DNA of 58,784 bases, taken from positions 1-58,784 of IMG/VR virus record IMGVR_UViG_3300038701_000942; one strand, written 5' to 3'. Source of the stretch: a virus. Shown here piece after piece: positions 24,572 to 35,114 of this stretch (positions within the stretch are counted from its first letter, which is position 1; each line of letters opens with the position of its first letter). The position numbers and the translations under genes were made by a program. The notes beneath the pieces were generated by a model, which was given only the letters and a program-made list of their open reading frames with translations, was not told the DNA's origin and ran no database searches.

Positions 24572-25533
24572 TATGTGCTCCAGATGGTCGGGCCAGATGT
24601 GCTTGCACCCATCGCCGTGTTACTGGTTGCCTCGGTGGTTCCTTCTACGCCTGTATTCGGTGAATCTGAGATTGCATAAGCAGTGGCCATGCTCGTGGCT
24701 CCAGTCAATATGCTAGTGTATGCCTGTTCCTTTGACGCCTGTTCAGCCAACTTCATTGCCGTGTCCATATCCATTTGGGCCATGGCCTTTTTGAATTCTC
24801 GTTCGTCGGCGTTCATTAACTTCTTCATGTCAAACTGCTGATTCATGATCTCGAAATCTTGACCAAATGCCAACTTCTGTGCTTCCTTGCGGAATTCAAT
24901 CTCATCCTGCAGATTGGCTTGTTGTCCAATGCGCGTCAGTTCGTCAACATATTTCTGATTAGACATGGCCATTGCATGTGCTGCCTGATCTAGATATGCT
25001 TTGAATTGATCGGCCCCAAAAGATTCGCGTTCTCGGGCTGCGTTCATGAATATATCTTGCTCTACGATCCCACGCTCGGAAGCCATGTTAGCCAATGCAT
25101 TGGCATATCCATTAGACAATTCTTTGCCGCCAATGTCTTCACGTTGCTGTAATTCCTTGACTGCCATTTCTTCGCGTGCTGCGCGGGCTGCATCTGCTTG
25201 TTGAGTCTGGGCGGCGATGTTGGCTTGCTGCTGTTGGAATTGATTAGTTTGGGCGTTCTGGGCCAACCCAAACTGCTGGTTCTGTTGTGTCTCGGCTTGC
25301 TTTAATCCCTGTTGCTGGATCATGCCTTGGGTGTTGATGGCATCCAATTGCTGTTGTCCAGTGGCAGCTGCCAACTGAGAACCAACATTAGACATTGCCG
25401 GACCACCGGAAGCACGTCCGGCTTTGCCGGTGGCTGCTGCTTGCTGTTGCGCAGAAACGTCTTCCGCCGAGACCGGGGCTGGTCCCTGGGTCTTCTTGCG
25501 TTGATTAATTATGTCCATTAATGAACTAGCCAT
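24571..25533 (-). CDS. Internal virion protein, Gln-rich, 320 aa
   Basis: It starts at a TAATG junction with the EF-hand protein gene and ends in the same way with the next. It is Gln/Ala-rich (QQQANIAAQTQQADAAR), then helical (QLAFGQDFEIMNQQFDMKK-like segments), with a small hydrophobic patch (SILTGATSMATAYAI) near the C-terminus. The design parallels the next gene. Function from context: virion internal or tail-associated. Confidence 0.55.
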   Translation of the reverse strand: MASSLMDIINQRKKTQGPAPVSAEDVSAQQQAAATGKAGRASGGPAMSNVGSQLAAATGQQQLDAINTQGMIQQQGLKQAETQQNQQFGLAQNAQTNQFQQQQANIAAQTQQADAARAAREEMAVKELQQREDIGGKELSNGYANALANMASERGIVEQDIFMNAARERESFGADQFKAYLDQAAHAMAMSNQKYVDELTRIGQQANLQDEIEFRKEAQKLAFGQDFEIMNQQFDMKKLMNADEREFKKAMAQMDMDTAMKLAEQASKEQAYTSILTGATSMATAYAISDSPNTGVEGTTEATSNTAMGASTSGPTIWST

Positions 25534-28100
25534 TACATGTATTTCTCCATAAATTTGGCCAGATCTTCCTCGTCTTCAGGAGACATTTCACCTAGTTGCT
25601 TGTAGAACTTCTTAAATTTATTACTTTTCTCTATTGCCTTGGTTCTGGCTTTGTCTGCCTTGTCTATTCGCGCAAAGTTCCAACCGCCTGCGTTGGTAAT
25701 ATCAAACTCGTAGTTGTTTTGTAATTCGGCCAATTCTTTCTTACTGTTGTTACGTATCTTTTCTTTTACTCGATTGTGAAAAGCATCCATTGGTTCGTAC
25801 CAACGATTTTTTGGCCCTTTGATCCACCCCTTGGGGCCATGTCGGGACGACGTCCACTGCTGGACCATATCATACTTTTCTTTTATTTGATCCTCAGATA
25901 GGCTGGTGACAGCCGCACGTTCGGCTAGGTGCTTTTTATTGAGATCTAAATACTGCCTTTTTGCCCTGCGTGCTGTTCCCAGCTTTCCTTCTGGAATACC
26001 CAGTTTGCTCAAGGCTTTGGATATTTCAGTGTCATATTTTGCAGCTGCATCCGAATATCTCGCAGACTCAGACTTGGACCAACTGGTGGCGTCCGAGTGC
26101 TGAGTGTTAAACCACCCACCTTTAGTGACCTCTAGAGATTCACGTATCCCTTGTGCATCCCAGTCCCCGCCGGCCTTGGTTATGTCTGATGCAGACATTC
26201 CAATTCCCAGTGTATCCATGGCGCGAGCCGCATTTGCAGGACTTTTAAATTCTTTGTCCGTAATCTTACCGTCACCGTCGGCGTCGAATATGGCCAGCAA
26301 TTTGGCCTTGGTCTCTTCATCTGCCCCGGCCACAGTAGCATTAAGATCTCTAACTGAGAATCCAGACTGACCAAAAAGATACTCAAGTAGACCCTTGTGC
26401 TTGTCTTTTGCCTTGCTTACTGTATCCTTCCAGGACTTTGCTTCGACTCTAGATTGACTGATGTCAGCAAGAATGTCTTCTCGGTTTGGTGATTCACTGA
26501 TATCCTGTAGATCTTCCAAGGATAACTTTCCAGCTTGTACCAGATCTCCCAGTGCCTGTGTTGACGGATCTAGATTTTCGTAGATCTCTAGGTCGGCTTG
26601 CATTTTGGCCCAGTCTTCTGGACTTTCCGGTAAATCGCTGCCGAACAATGCTGCCATTGTTTTATCTGATTTGATCTCGGTCATAGCATCAAGAACATCG
26701 TCCATGTCTTCTGGAGCAAACCCCGAAGAAGCCAAGTCTTGTATGTCTTCTAGTGTGTCGGGACTATTCTTTGCTTCATTTAGCCATCTCTCGTTGTCTT
26801 CTGATGTCAGGAATTGATATGCGGAATTGCCTTTTAGCTTGGTCTTAAGGGCATTCATTCCACCAGACATTATCGTCTTACCTGAGAAATCTTCGTTAGG
26901 GAATAACTCGGCCAATAGTTCTTGACCATCGGTTCCCAACGAGTTCTTTATGTCTTCGTACTCATATTGCAGTGTTACAAAGTCACCTGTGGTATCTTCG
27001 ATTTCACCGACTAATGTCTCCAGGGATTCCTTGTTTTCTTCGATCCAGCTTGCCAGTCCTTCGTATCCAGGCAGATCAATCAGGTCATCTAGGTAGTCGG
27101 GGTCTTGTACGGCTTTTGCAATAGTTGCCGAGATACCTTTGTCACTAAGGGCGTCCTCCAGGGACATGTCCACACCACCGATACTTACAGTGTCGGCTGC
27201 TTGTATCTGGGCGTCAAGACGATCAATGCCGGCTTCGGCACCTGTGATACCAGCTGCACTGAGTTGGCCCAATTGCTTCAGCAGATCTTGTCGTACTTGC
27301 GGGGGTAACGCCAGGTCATTTAACTGCGCACGTATCTGCTCAACTTGATTCAGTTCGTTGGCTTCAACTGCATCTATTGATGCGTCCAGTTGCTGCAAGG
27401 TCATTGTCTGAACTTGCTCGATTGAGACCCCAAGTGCATCAGCAATGGATTGTAAGTCTGTTTCTAGTCCACCTTCGGCACTCAATGCCCCCAGTGTAAC
27501 TGCATCGCCCAGTGCACCCTGAGTAACCTGCTGTATTGTGGCTTCATCTCCTTGGATGAAATTTCGAATACCTTGGTTCTCAAGTGCTTCGGGGCCCAAC
27601 AGATTGTACACAGCATTTGCTGTTGTCTCAGACGGGCTTTCGAGATACGCTTGCATGGCAGTAGTTACAGCTGCCTGTTGATCTGCTGGCAGCTGTTCAA
27701 TTGCCGTAGTATTTAGTTGCAGTGATGCGGCCAACTTAGGAAGTGTGTCAGTGCCAGTTATGGTCTGCATCCTAGATTGAATCAGAGATTGTACGTTGGC
27801 TCGGACTGGTCCCAGTGTACTCAGGGTATCAGCGGCTTCTCGGGCACTCTGCTGCTGATTGGTGGTATCCTGTGGCTTTTTGTCGTACCGCTTGGTTTGC
27901 TCAAGTGTCTTTGATGGCTGAGACTGGGCGTTCTGGGTTTGGTTTGGGGTTCCAGTTTGTGCTGCTTGCTGTGGAGTACCACCAGCTGCTGCTGCACCTT
28001 TGGGAGTTTCAGGCGTACCTAGGCCCTGGTCAACACTGGATTGAGTAATCGACTGCGGTGTCTCTTCGGTAAAGAATCCGTTTGCTGATTTAATCGCCAT
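25533..28100 (-). CDS. Internal virion protein with an EF-hand
   Basis: The 855-residue protein has a Gln/Thr-rich N-terminus (residues 30-90) and a long acidic helical middle. A canonical EF-hand loop, DADGDGKITDKE, lies near residue 610 with every calcium-ligand position filled. The C-terminus is basic and helical. It follows the tail hub gene and begins the ejection-protein block. Calcium binding may fix folding in the virion or trigger changes in the calcium-poor cytoplasm; that part is speculation. Confidence 0.6.
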   Translation of the reverse strand: MAIKSANGFFTEETPQSITQSSVDQGLGTPETPKGAAAAGGTPQQAAQTGTPNQTQNAQSQPSKTLEQTKRYDKKPQDTTNQQQSAREAADTLSTLGPVRANVQSLIQSRMQTITGTDTLPKLAASLQLNTTAIEQLPADQQAAVTTAMQAYLESPSETTANAVYNLLGPEALENQGIRNFIQGDEATIQQVTQGALGDAVTLGALSAEGGLETDLQSIADALGVSIEQVQTMTLQQLDASIDAVEANELNQVEQIRAQLNDLALPPQVRQDLLKQLGQLSAAGITGAEAGIDRLDAQIQAADTVSIGGVDMSLEDALSDKGISATIAKAVQDPDYLDDLIDLPGYEGLASWIEENKESLETLVGEIEDTTGDFVTLQYEYEDIKNSLGTDGQELLAELFPNEDFSGKTIMSGGMNALKTKLKGNSAYQFLTSEDNERWLNEAKNSPDTLEDIQDLASSGFAPEDMDDVLDAMTEIKSDKTMAALFGSDLPESPEDWAKMQADLEIYENLDPSTQALGDLVQAGKLSLEDLQDISESPNREDILADISQSRVEAKSWKDTVSKAKDKHKGLLEYLFGQSGFSVRDLNATVAGADEETKAKLLAIFDADGDGKITDKEFKSPANAARAMDTLGIGMSASDITKAGGDWDAQGIRESLEVTKGGWFNTQHSDATSWSKSESARYSDAAAKYDTEISKALSKLGIPEGKLGTARRAKRQYLDLNKKHLAERAAVTSLSEDQIKEKYDMVQQWTSSRHGPKGWIKGPKNRWYEPMDAFHNRVKEKIRNNSKKELAELQNNYEFDITNAGGWNFARIDKADKARTKAIEKSNKFKKFYKQLGEMSPEDEEDLAKFMEKYM

Positions 28101-28210
28101 GTGGCTCCTGGGGTTTATATTGGCTGGGCGGGCCAGTTTCTACCTATGGGGTTTGCGTGCTGCAGATTCAACGATCTTGACGCCGAATGGAGCCCAACCA
28201 ATATGTATAC

Positions 28211-28239
28211 AATGTATCATACTATACGTTATGTGTCAA
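28211..28239 (-). promoter_or_regulatory. Promoter for the internal virion protein genes
   Basis: On the minus strand TTGACA (28239-28234) and TACATT (28216-28211) are 17 bp apart, with TG one base before the -10 box. It lies in the 152-bp gap before the 855-aa gene, giving a leader of about 100 nt. Confidence 0.7.
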
Positions 28240-28252
28240 GTACAAACTCAGA

Positions 28253-31200
28253 TTAATCGGCAGCTTCTTTTGTACCGGCTTCTCCGATATCCTTGACATG
28301 GAATGTCATTCGACTGAGCTGCAACTGCTCGTCTAGGGTGCCGGACTTGGTCAATTTCACCCGTAAAAACGTACCCTTACGTTCGACCAACGAGTATCGC
28401 ACCGAGTCGTTACTGGCTGATATGTTCACCTGGGTTGACGCGTTGAACGTCCCGCTAAGAGACTGCTCGGTAAATATATTTATGTCTGTCAGCGCGGCAT
28501 CGTTTTGGTACTGCAGGGTGAACCCAGACGTGGTCTTGCGGTTTCCCGGCAAACCGTAGTGAATTCCACCAGTTACCAGCTGTTGCTCGGCCACGGGAGA
28601 TGCATCATCTCGATAGTCTGTCATGGTACCAGAATTGCGTATCTTGAATACTTGACCAGACTGATTACCAAAGAACGAGTCACTGGATTGGTTTGTCCAG
28701 CCTGTGGCTGCGTGATTTGTATATTCTGTCCAACTGCCTGGTTGGCCCGATTGTTCTCGGGTGTGGTCGTATACCAACACATTCGAGGGATAACTTGAGC
28801 CAGCAATTACCGTACTCAGTTTGTACTGCTGGCCTTGGGCGTAGTTGTGGCCGGCAAATTCCGCCAATGCTGTAAGCTCAAGGTCTTTCTTCCACAGCTG
28901 GTCAGCCATCCGGCCAACCCATGATATACGCATGTCCCATCCTAGCCGCCAAATGCCGGACTCGTTGGCAAATACAATACCGTCTCGTGTGACGGCAACC
29001 GATCGGGGGGCCGTACATCCTTGACCTTGGGTCTGCAGTTTCTGCGTCTGGCCTGATTCCACACTCACCAAGTAGATTGAACGTGTCTTGGCCACAACTA
29101 CAACCTGTGTTAGATTAGCTGCGCCAAATGCGGATTGACCAAAGAATGGTACTGCAAATGTTATTTCTTGTCCGTCGGCTGGATTTACGTCGATGACCGA
29201 GTAGCCATCGTCCGAGTATGGGTCATCGAATACTTCGGGGAAGTTGGGATAACTTACGGCCAACCTGGAGTTGAACAGTCGTATTTGAGATGGTGCATCT
29301 GTAGATTCTGATACCAACAGACTGTTGACATATGTCTCAACATCAGATGATATGCCTGACCATTGCATGTTTACTATGCCGGTTGGATTATCAACCATAT
29401 TGACACGCAACGAGCCGGTATTAAATGATAAGCCGGATTGTGCCATTAGCCATGGGGTTGGCCGGGTTCCGTTCCAATACGCGTTGCTGGGGGGATCAGA
29501 TGACATTACTGCATTTATGGCCAACCCAAGTCGAGTGGCAACAATACTCAGGAAGCTGGCGGAAGAATAGAATGACTGAATGAAGTTACCATCGTTTCCC
29601 ACCCACACTGGTACGCGTTCTCCTGCTGAGAATGTAGATGATCCACTGGCGACCCAAGTGTCCACATCTTCGGCAGTGGCAAATCCAGTTGCCCTGTTGT
29701 GATCCATTTCAATCAGCACTGCGTTACCCGTGGGGTCCACTTGGGACAGCCGGTACCAGCCTGCGAAATCCAGACGATTATTTTCGCCCACAGCTGCATG
29801 AAAAAGGTATATCCAGGAGCCGGCAGCTTCGTCTGCCAGGTCGGCATCCAGCAACACAACATGTGGGCCGTAAACTGTCGTAGTAAAGGTGTCATCTTGG
29901 GTGGCGGAATTGCCGAGATCGATGACGGTGCTGGCCATGGCGTTGGCAAAGGTCGTAGCCAATTTATACGTGTCGGCGTCTATACGGACAACATAGTAAT
30001 CAGTGTCCACGGCCAACCCACTAGGTAGTTCATCGCCGGACGTAGATACCCGTACTCGGGTGCCGGTCTTTAATCCATGTGCTGTCTCGGCTATCAGATC
30101 TGTGGCAATTGTCAGATCAGCATCAACCCACGTATGTGATGTTGTTGGGTTAGCAATAATTATCTCAGATGTACCCGTCAGTGTTCCGCCTGCCGAAGAT
30201 TCAAATGAGAAGACCGCCGAGTTATTGAAGTTGGCCGTGGTTGTTCCTGATACCTGAAACTGTACTTCTCCGCCGCCTGCTACGAAATCAGCAGCAACCG
30301 GGGTACTGGTGCCGGCATCGTTAAACGTAATGTCCAATGTCGGTGGCGATTTTATGTTGGCCAAGATTAATCTATTGTCTACTGTGGTGATTACTGAAGC
30401 CAGTGGTGGATTGGTCCACGTGTTACCAATCTCGGATGGGGCCAACCCAATTGGACGTGCTTCATCTTGCAACGAGAAAACCAATTGGTCATCTGTCTTG
30501 GTATCAGTCCAGGTTATATATCCCCCCAGGTCGCCGTAGTCCAACAGTTTACGGTGTACTCGGTAAAACTGTCCGGGGACATTTCCACGTGTCCTGTAGA
30601 TCTCTAGTTCTATGCGGTCATGGTCTAGCTCGGCAAATGGTGGCAGTCCACCGAACTTTAGTTGTATAGCCGAACTGGTGAATGTGTCTACGTACATGTC
30701 ATCGGCCCCTAATGAAGCCGATGCTATGATGTTTCTATTGGCGTCTAAGGCATTGAGTCGAACATAGTATCTGTATTGGATTGCTCCGATTAATTCGTCG
30801 GTTCCGCCAGTGGCTTCCGAGTTCATTGTCTCGACTACATACATGGCGGTTGTTGATCCACCTGCGATGTCTTCAACTGAACTCAGGGTGTATATTGATC
30901 CAGTATCCGCATCCTTTACTCGGTCTCCGACTTCAAATACAGGTGCCGCAACAGTAAAGAACTTATTGCCTGTGTCGACTGCCGAGTAAGCCAGACGTCG
31001 ACCACTAGGTAAAGCGCCGGCGTCCGAGTCAACTCCGGCAAAGAACCATCCTTGCCATGGTACCAATCCAGCATTAGTCAATGTGGTGCCATCAAACTTC
31101 TTAACTTCGTCAGTATCATTTACCAAGTACATTGAATCATTTACAATGACCGACTTCAGGTATGGCTGATCTACATATATGGACTCATCCCAATGCCGTG

Positions 31201-33586
31201 TCTTTGTTTCCTGGACCCGCGTTGATGTGGACTTGGGATTTTCTACCACAGTCCATCGACCTTGTGGTCGAATTGTTACAGTAGTCGGGCCACTGGTGAG
31301 TAGCAATGCTTCATCTAGTTCTATGGTCTTACCACGGAATGTGGCTGTAACAGTCGAGCTGTCGGCGGCGGTAGTTGCTACCGTAAACGTTCCTGAAGTT
31401 GGCACGCCAGTAACTACATATTCACCTTCGAAATCCGGGTCACTGGAGGCAGCAAACCGAACAGTCTGCCCAACATTGAGGTAGTGGTTGGCCAAGGTGA
31501 TTGTAGCAACGCCGCCCGATATTACAATATTGCCCGATGTCAAGGCCGTGGTTGCTTTTGTGTTTACATATTTGATCTTCGGGGATTGTGTGACCCCAGT
31601 AATTATTACCGAGTCACCGATCACTAGTCCACCTAAAGTATCAGATCCAACTGTCTCGGAAGGAAATGATTGCAATGGCAGAACTGAGCTGGTACGTTTT
31701 ACATACAGGTTGATGCCATCAGAAATATTGGTGACTGCAGAGATACCATCTATGAAGATGTAATTAGATGCAGACACATCCACTGCCTTCACGACGTTGT
31801 CATTGGTATCCCCGCTTGAGACTTTGTCACCAACTATAAACACCGGAGTATCGGTCAACAAGATGCGATCCGTGAAAACGTTACCTTGGCCAACTAGGTT
31901 TGATTCGTCAATGGAATCATCTACGGCTGCTGCATTCTCGACTCGTATAACTACCGATGTGGTGCTGGGGGTTCCTTGGACATCAACAACTCGGAATGTT
32001 CCATTGTTTATAGACCGTCCGCATTTACGCACCGTCAAAAAGTCATTGGTATCAAAGTAGGATGCAATTGATGCCCCATTGACCAGATTATCAAATGTAA
32101 AAGTATAGTTAACTCGGCCCGTGCTTTCAAAGTTAACAGCGGTTACCTTGGCATAGCCATCCCCATCGACAGCAGTAGCGTCATATGCGTCTCCACGTGT
32201 TCTGGATGTCGAGGCCGCGTTAAACAACGGAGCCAGTATCTGAGCACCAGAAACACGATTAGATCCGCGCAATGTCAGACTGGCCATCTTGTATGTTGTT
32301 GCACCGTCAGCATAGCTGGTGGCCTGCATTAAATTGCCGCCCAAAGCAGTTACTATGCGCTCTGTGTTCTCGGATTTGTAATTGTCAATGTGATGTGAGA
32401 ATCCGCCCTTGGGAGCCGAATCTTTATAAATGCCTGTGTGCGGTATACCCCAAACAGTTATCTCGGGCTCGGTGGTTACGAAGTCGTCGCCGCCGTCGGT
32501 TCCAGTGAACTCGATAGCATTGGCTACATAATTCAGTTCTTGCCAATTTACTTCTACAGCTTCTGCTCCAGGGCCAACATATTCCACATAAGCAATCGAG
32601 GTGGCTGCATCCCAGCTGATGCTGGCAGGAGTTACTACTGTTCTTGTTCCGGCTATGGTGGCCCACAGCTCATAGACATTAAAAGGACTGGTGACACCTG
32701 TTACCTGTAGTGTCTGGCTTCCCAGAACAGCTGACTCGGATTGAAAGTTATCGGTGGCATAGATTATACATCTGCCGGTCACTGCTGCGTTGAATGTAAT
32801 AGTAATGTCGCCACTGGAGTTGGCTGTAATTTCTTGGGGGATAACTTCTGTCAGTGTTCCGGTTGCCTCAGAGTAACAACGAATAATGAAGTTATCGTTC
32901 TGCAATCCATGTGTTGCTGAGTCGATTGTCTCGGAAGTTGCCGCCGTGAGTGTATGGGTGTATACCCGCCCAGCTTCGGTTGGCACCTCAAGATAGCCAA
33001 AGTAGCCATCGGTATCTGTTACAGACACATGGTCAAATTCTATTTGGTAGCTGGAGGTGCTTACTCGTACCTCTGATGGCACCAGAACCGTATTGTCCAA
33101 CGGTTCGCCGACATCAGACTGGAACCAACCAATGAATACATTGCTTTGTGTTAATCCAGTTTGGGCTGCAGTCTTGGTTACAGTGGCTGGACTGCCGGAC
33201 GGAAATGTCTCAAGAAATGTGACATCAAACGTCTCATAGTACTTGGTTGCAAATGTGTCCGAGAAATCGCCGGAGAATGTGCCGGCGGAAGATGGCAAGT
33301 CGCCAGACACAATGATTGGTCCGGTCTTTGTATTACTCAGGTCTATGCTTATTGCTGTATCAAATTCAATTTTATATACTGCGTCTGTCTTAGTTATCTT
33401 GGACGCCCGTAGCGGCAGCGATCCGTAATACTGCTCAAAGCCCGGACGCGTGACCAACTGTCCGTTGCCACGTGGGTCCAGATTCTTCAGAGTGACCATT
33501 TGGCCATCTGGGATATTGTCTACCGAATTGTAGCGGTTTAATCCAACACCAAGATCGGTAATATGGTATTCGCTGTAATTCTTCAA
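28253..33586 (-). CDS. Giant tail tube/hub protein (tubular protein B-like)
   Basis: The 1777-residue protein starts MKNYSEYHITDLGVGLNRY. Its N-terminus (NIPDGQMVTLKNLDPRGNGQLVTRPGFEQYYG) and a C-terminal beta-propeller-like region (FNSRLAVSYPNFPEVFDDP, VESGQTQKLQTQGQGCTAPR, RDGIVFANESGIWRLGW) are what one sees in podoviral tail-nozzle proteins. Most of the 1000 residues between are repeated beta domains. It includes a TAHG...TGTRV type module (around 29,870-30,095) that also occurs in the gene at 45013. It is far larger than T7 gp12. It directly follows the tubular protein A-like gene. Confidence 0.7.
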   Translation of the reverse strand: MKNYSEYHITDLGVGLNRYNSVDNIPDGQMVTLKNLDPRGNGQLVTRPGFEQYYGSLPLRASKITKTDAVYKIEFDTAISIDLSNTKTGPIIVSGDLPSSAGTFSGDFSDTFATKYYETFDVTFLETFPSGSPATVTKTAAQTGLTQSNVFIGWFQSDVGEPLDNTVLVPSEVRVSTSSYQIEFDHVSVTDTDGYFGYLEVPTEAGRVYTHTLTAATSETIDSATHGLQNDNFIIRCYSEATGTLTEVIPQEITANSSGDITITFNAAVTGRCIIYATDNFQSESAVLGSQTLQVTGVTSPFNVYELWATIAGTRTVVTPASISWDAATSIAYVEYVGPGAEAVEVNWQELNYVANAIEFTGTDGGDDFVTTEPEITVWGIPHTGIYKDSAPKGGFSHHIDNYKSENTERIVTALGGNLMQATSYADGATTYKMASLTLRGSNRVSGAQILAPLFNAASTSRTRGDAYDATAVDGDGYAKVTAVNFESTGRVNYTFTFDNLVNGASIASYFDTNDFLTVRKCGRSINNGTFRVVDVQGTPSTTSVVIRVENAAAVDDSIDESNLVGQGNVFTDRILLTDTPVFIVGDKVSSGDTNDNVVKAVDVSASNYIFIDGISAVTNISDGINLYVKRTSSVLPLQSFPSETVGSDTLGGLVIGDSVIITGVTQSPKIKYVNTKATTALTSGNIVISGGVATITLANHYLNVGQTVRFAASSDPDFEGEYVVTGVPTSGTFTVATTAADSSTVTATFRGKTIELDEALLLTSGPTTVTIRPQGRWTVVENPKSTSTRVQETKTRHWDESIYVDQPYLKSVIVNDSMYLVNDTDEVKKFDGTTLTNAGLVPWQGWFFAGVDSDAGALPSGRRLAYSAVDTGNKFFTVAAPVFEVGDRVKDADTGSIYTLSSVEDIAGGSTTAMYVVETMNSEATGGTDELIGAIQYRYYVRLNALDANRNIIASASLGADDMYVDTFTSSAIQLKFGGLPPFAELDHDRIELEIYRTRGNVPGQFYRVHRKLLDYGDLGGYITWTDTKTDDQLVFSLQDEARPIGLAPSEIGNTWTNPPLASVITTVDNRLILANIKSPPTLDITFNDAGTSTPVAADFVAGGGEVQFQVSGTTTANFNNSAVFSFESSAGGTLTGTSEIIIANPTTSHTWVDADLTIATDLIAETAHGLKTGTRVRVSTSGDELPSGLAVDTDYYVVRIDADTYKLATTFANAMASTVIDLGNSATQDDTFTTTVYGPHVVLLDADLADEAAGSWIYLFHAAVGENNRLDFAGWYRLSQVDPTGNAVLIEMDHNRATGFATAEDVDTWVASGSSTFSAGERVPVWVGNDGNFIQSFYSSASFLSIVATRLGLAINAVMSSDPPSNAYWNGTRPTPWLMAQSGLSFNTGSLRVNMVDNPTGIVNMQWSGISSDVETYVNSLLVSESTDAPSQIRLFNSRLAVSYPNFPEVFDDPYSDDGYSVIDVNPADGQEITFAVPFFGQSAFGAANLTQVVVVAKTRSIYLVSVESGQTQKLQTQGQGCTAPRSVAVTRDGIVFANESGIWRLGWDMRISWVGRMADQLWKKDLELTALAEFAGHNYAQGQQYKLSTVIAGSSYPSNVLVYDHTREQSGQPGSWTEYTNHAATGWTNQSSDSFFGNQSGQVFKIRNSGTMTDYRDDASPVAEQQLVTGGIHYGLPGNRKTTSGFTLQYQNDAALTDINIFTEQSLSGTFNASTQVNISASNDSVRYSLVERKGTFLRVKLTKSGTLDEQLQLSRMTFHVKDIGEAGTKEAAD

Positions 33587-34573
33587 TTAATTTCCCCGAA
33601 ACCAGTGCTGCATGCTGTATGCGCCGGTTAATGACTTGCGCTGTATCTTCTTGGTATATTCTCGTCCGAACTGCATACTGGAGATGGCTTTAATTATTGT
33701 TTCCCTGTCGGCAAAATCTGCGGAATCCACAATACCCAATTTACGCTTGACATAAAACCCGGCAATATCTACTAAGAAGTTAGTTAGATCATGAGCCAGC
33801 AATGGAACACATGTGCCATTAGCTGGACACACATAGTCATCCTTGCTGATGGTAGTTGGTAACGTTGTGGTAGTTGTGTACCCAAATACCGTGTCTCGAT
33901 CTAAGGATGCAGACTTCAAAGATACAATTTTTGTGGACTCTACGAAACCAGATACCTGCATTGTGGCTTTTATCTCGCCGGTCAGGTGATCCACGACGTT
34001 TACGAATGCCCCCAGGGTATCCACAGATGTAGTCAGATTGGCTGCGATTGTGTCCAATGTTACTGTGTTGTTGGCCGAAGAATAGTCGGTGATTCGCCCC
34101 AGTTCGGGAACCATCTGTGGCGCACGGAATTGATACCTGACGCGCACTTGTGTGTTCGTATCGGGCGCAGGATACAAATAGATGTCATTACCTTGTATGG
34201 CATAATTAAGGGGTATGCTGGAGCCGGTGGGATTGTCAAAACCCAACGTATACGAGAATGGTACTTGGTGCACTGGAAACCAGCTGGTACCAATCTTGGC
34301 ATCTATCGAGTTGACTGCAAATCCAAATGCTTGGCTGGACATCTTGAGAACGCGGGATTGACCATTGGCATCAGCTGTCCAGTCTGCGGACGTGTATATC
34401 TGTTCCCGCATAAAATGATTCTTGTACTGGCGGGTCAGTATTCGAACCATTTCTTGTTGGGCGCGATTAAGCATACGGATAACCACAGCGTCGGTGACAT
34501 CAGTGATGTTGTCTTCGTCTGTTATATCACGTACTTGCGTAATCAGTTCAGCAACTGTGTTGTTTAATGTCAT
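33587..34573 (-). CDS. Tail tubular protein A-like / head-tail adaptor
   Basis: The 328-residue protein begins with a helical TDVTDAVVIRMLNRAQQEMVRIL segment, followed by beta-rich structure (PLNYAIQGNDIYLYPAPDTNTQVRVRYQF) and a helical C-terminus. This resembles podoviral tubular protein A adaptors joining portal and nozzle. Position immediately before the giant tail protein supports this. Confidence 0.65.
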   Translation of the reverse strand: MTLNNTVAELITQVRDITDEDNITDVTDAVVIRMLNRAQQEMVRILTRQYKNHFMREQIYTSADWTADANGQSRVLKMSSQAFGFAVNSIDAKIGTSWFPVHQVPFSYTLGFDNPTGSSIPLNYAIQGNDIYLYPAPDTNTQVRVRYQFRAPQMVPELGRITDYSSANNTVTLDTIAANLTTSVDTLGAFVNVVDHLTGEIKATMQVSGFVESTKIVSLKSASLDRDTVFGYTTTTTLPTTISKDDYVCPANGTCVPLLAHDLTNFLVDIAGFYVKRKLGIVDSADFADRETIIKAISSMQFGREYTKKIQRKSLTGAYSMQHWFRGN

Positions 34574-34615
34574 GTATTCTCCAACGTAATCGGGCCAACC
34601 AAATCAAATGCCAGA

Positions 34616-34948
34616 TTAATATGCTGGAGCCGGCTTCTTTTTCTTCTTGGCGGGCATTTCTTCTTCGTCATCTTCTGCCGTGTCTTCAGCAAACATGACT
34701 TCGAAGTCAGCTGCTTCTGAGTCTGCAGGTGCTTCTTCTGGTTCTTCAAATTCCATGCCGAATTCATCGTCTTCCAAGTCCTCATCGCCGTACTCGGCTG
34801 CGAATTGGTCAACAGCTGCCGTTACGTCTTCGTCATCTGGATATTTGGCCTCTAGTCTCTCAAGCAGCTCACTCAAAGAACCCGTAGCACCACCTTGGGG
34901 GGCCGCTGGGTCTGCAGCGTTGTCTATGTTCATGAAATCGTTTGCCAT
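34616..34948 (-). CDS. Acidic 110-aa protein
   Basis: This protein is strongly acidic (ED-rich from residue 40 onward) with a terminal KKKKK patch. It is transcribed from a consensus promoter 135 bp upstream, so it is probably abundant. Acidic proteins of this type can be head-completion, scaffold-like or DNA-mimic proteins; nothing decides among these. Confidence 0.6.
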   Translation of the reverse strand: MANDFMNIDNAADPAAPQGGATGSLSELLERLEAKYPDDEDVTAAVDQFAAEYGDEDLEDDEFGMEFEEPEEAPADSEAADFEVMFAEDTAEDDEEEMPAKKKKKPAPAY

Positions 34949-35082
34949 GTCTTATTCTCCGGTCTTATATTTGTGTGTTTGTATAGTCAACTATTGCCAG
35001 GTACTGCTAGCTATAGCAAGCTAAGGTCTTCTAAGTTCACATCAGGAGTATCTATCGGCCCCCTCAGTGTCTGCTATTGATG

Positions 35083-35111
35083 ATTATAGCAATCAGTGTA
35101 CATCTTGTCAA
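35083..35111 (-). promoter_or_regulatory. Perfect consensus sigma-70 promoter
   Basis: On the minus strand TTGACA (35111-35106) and TATAAT (35088-35083) are separated by 17 bp, a complete match to the bacterial consensus. It would express the acidic protein at 34948 and the tail genes beyond. A GGGGGCCG motif lies about 20 bp downstream of the -10 box. Confidence 0.9.
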
Positions 35112-35114
35112 CTG

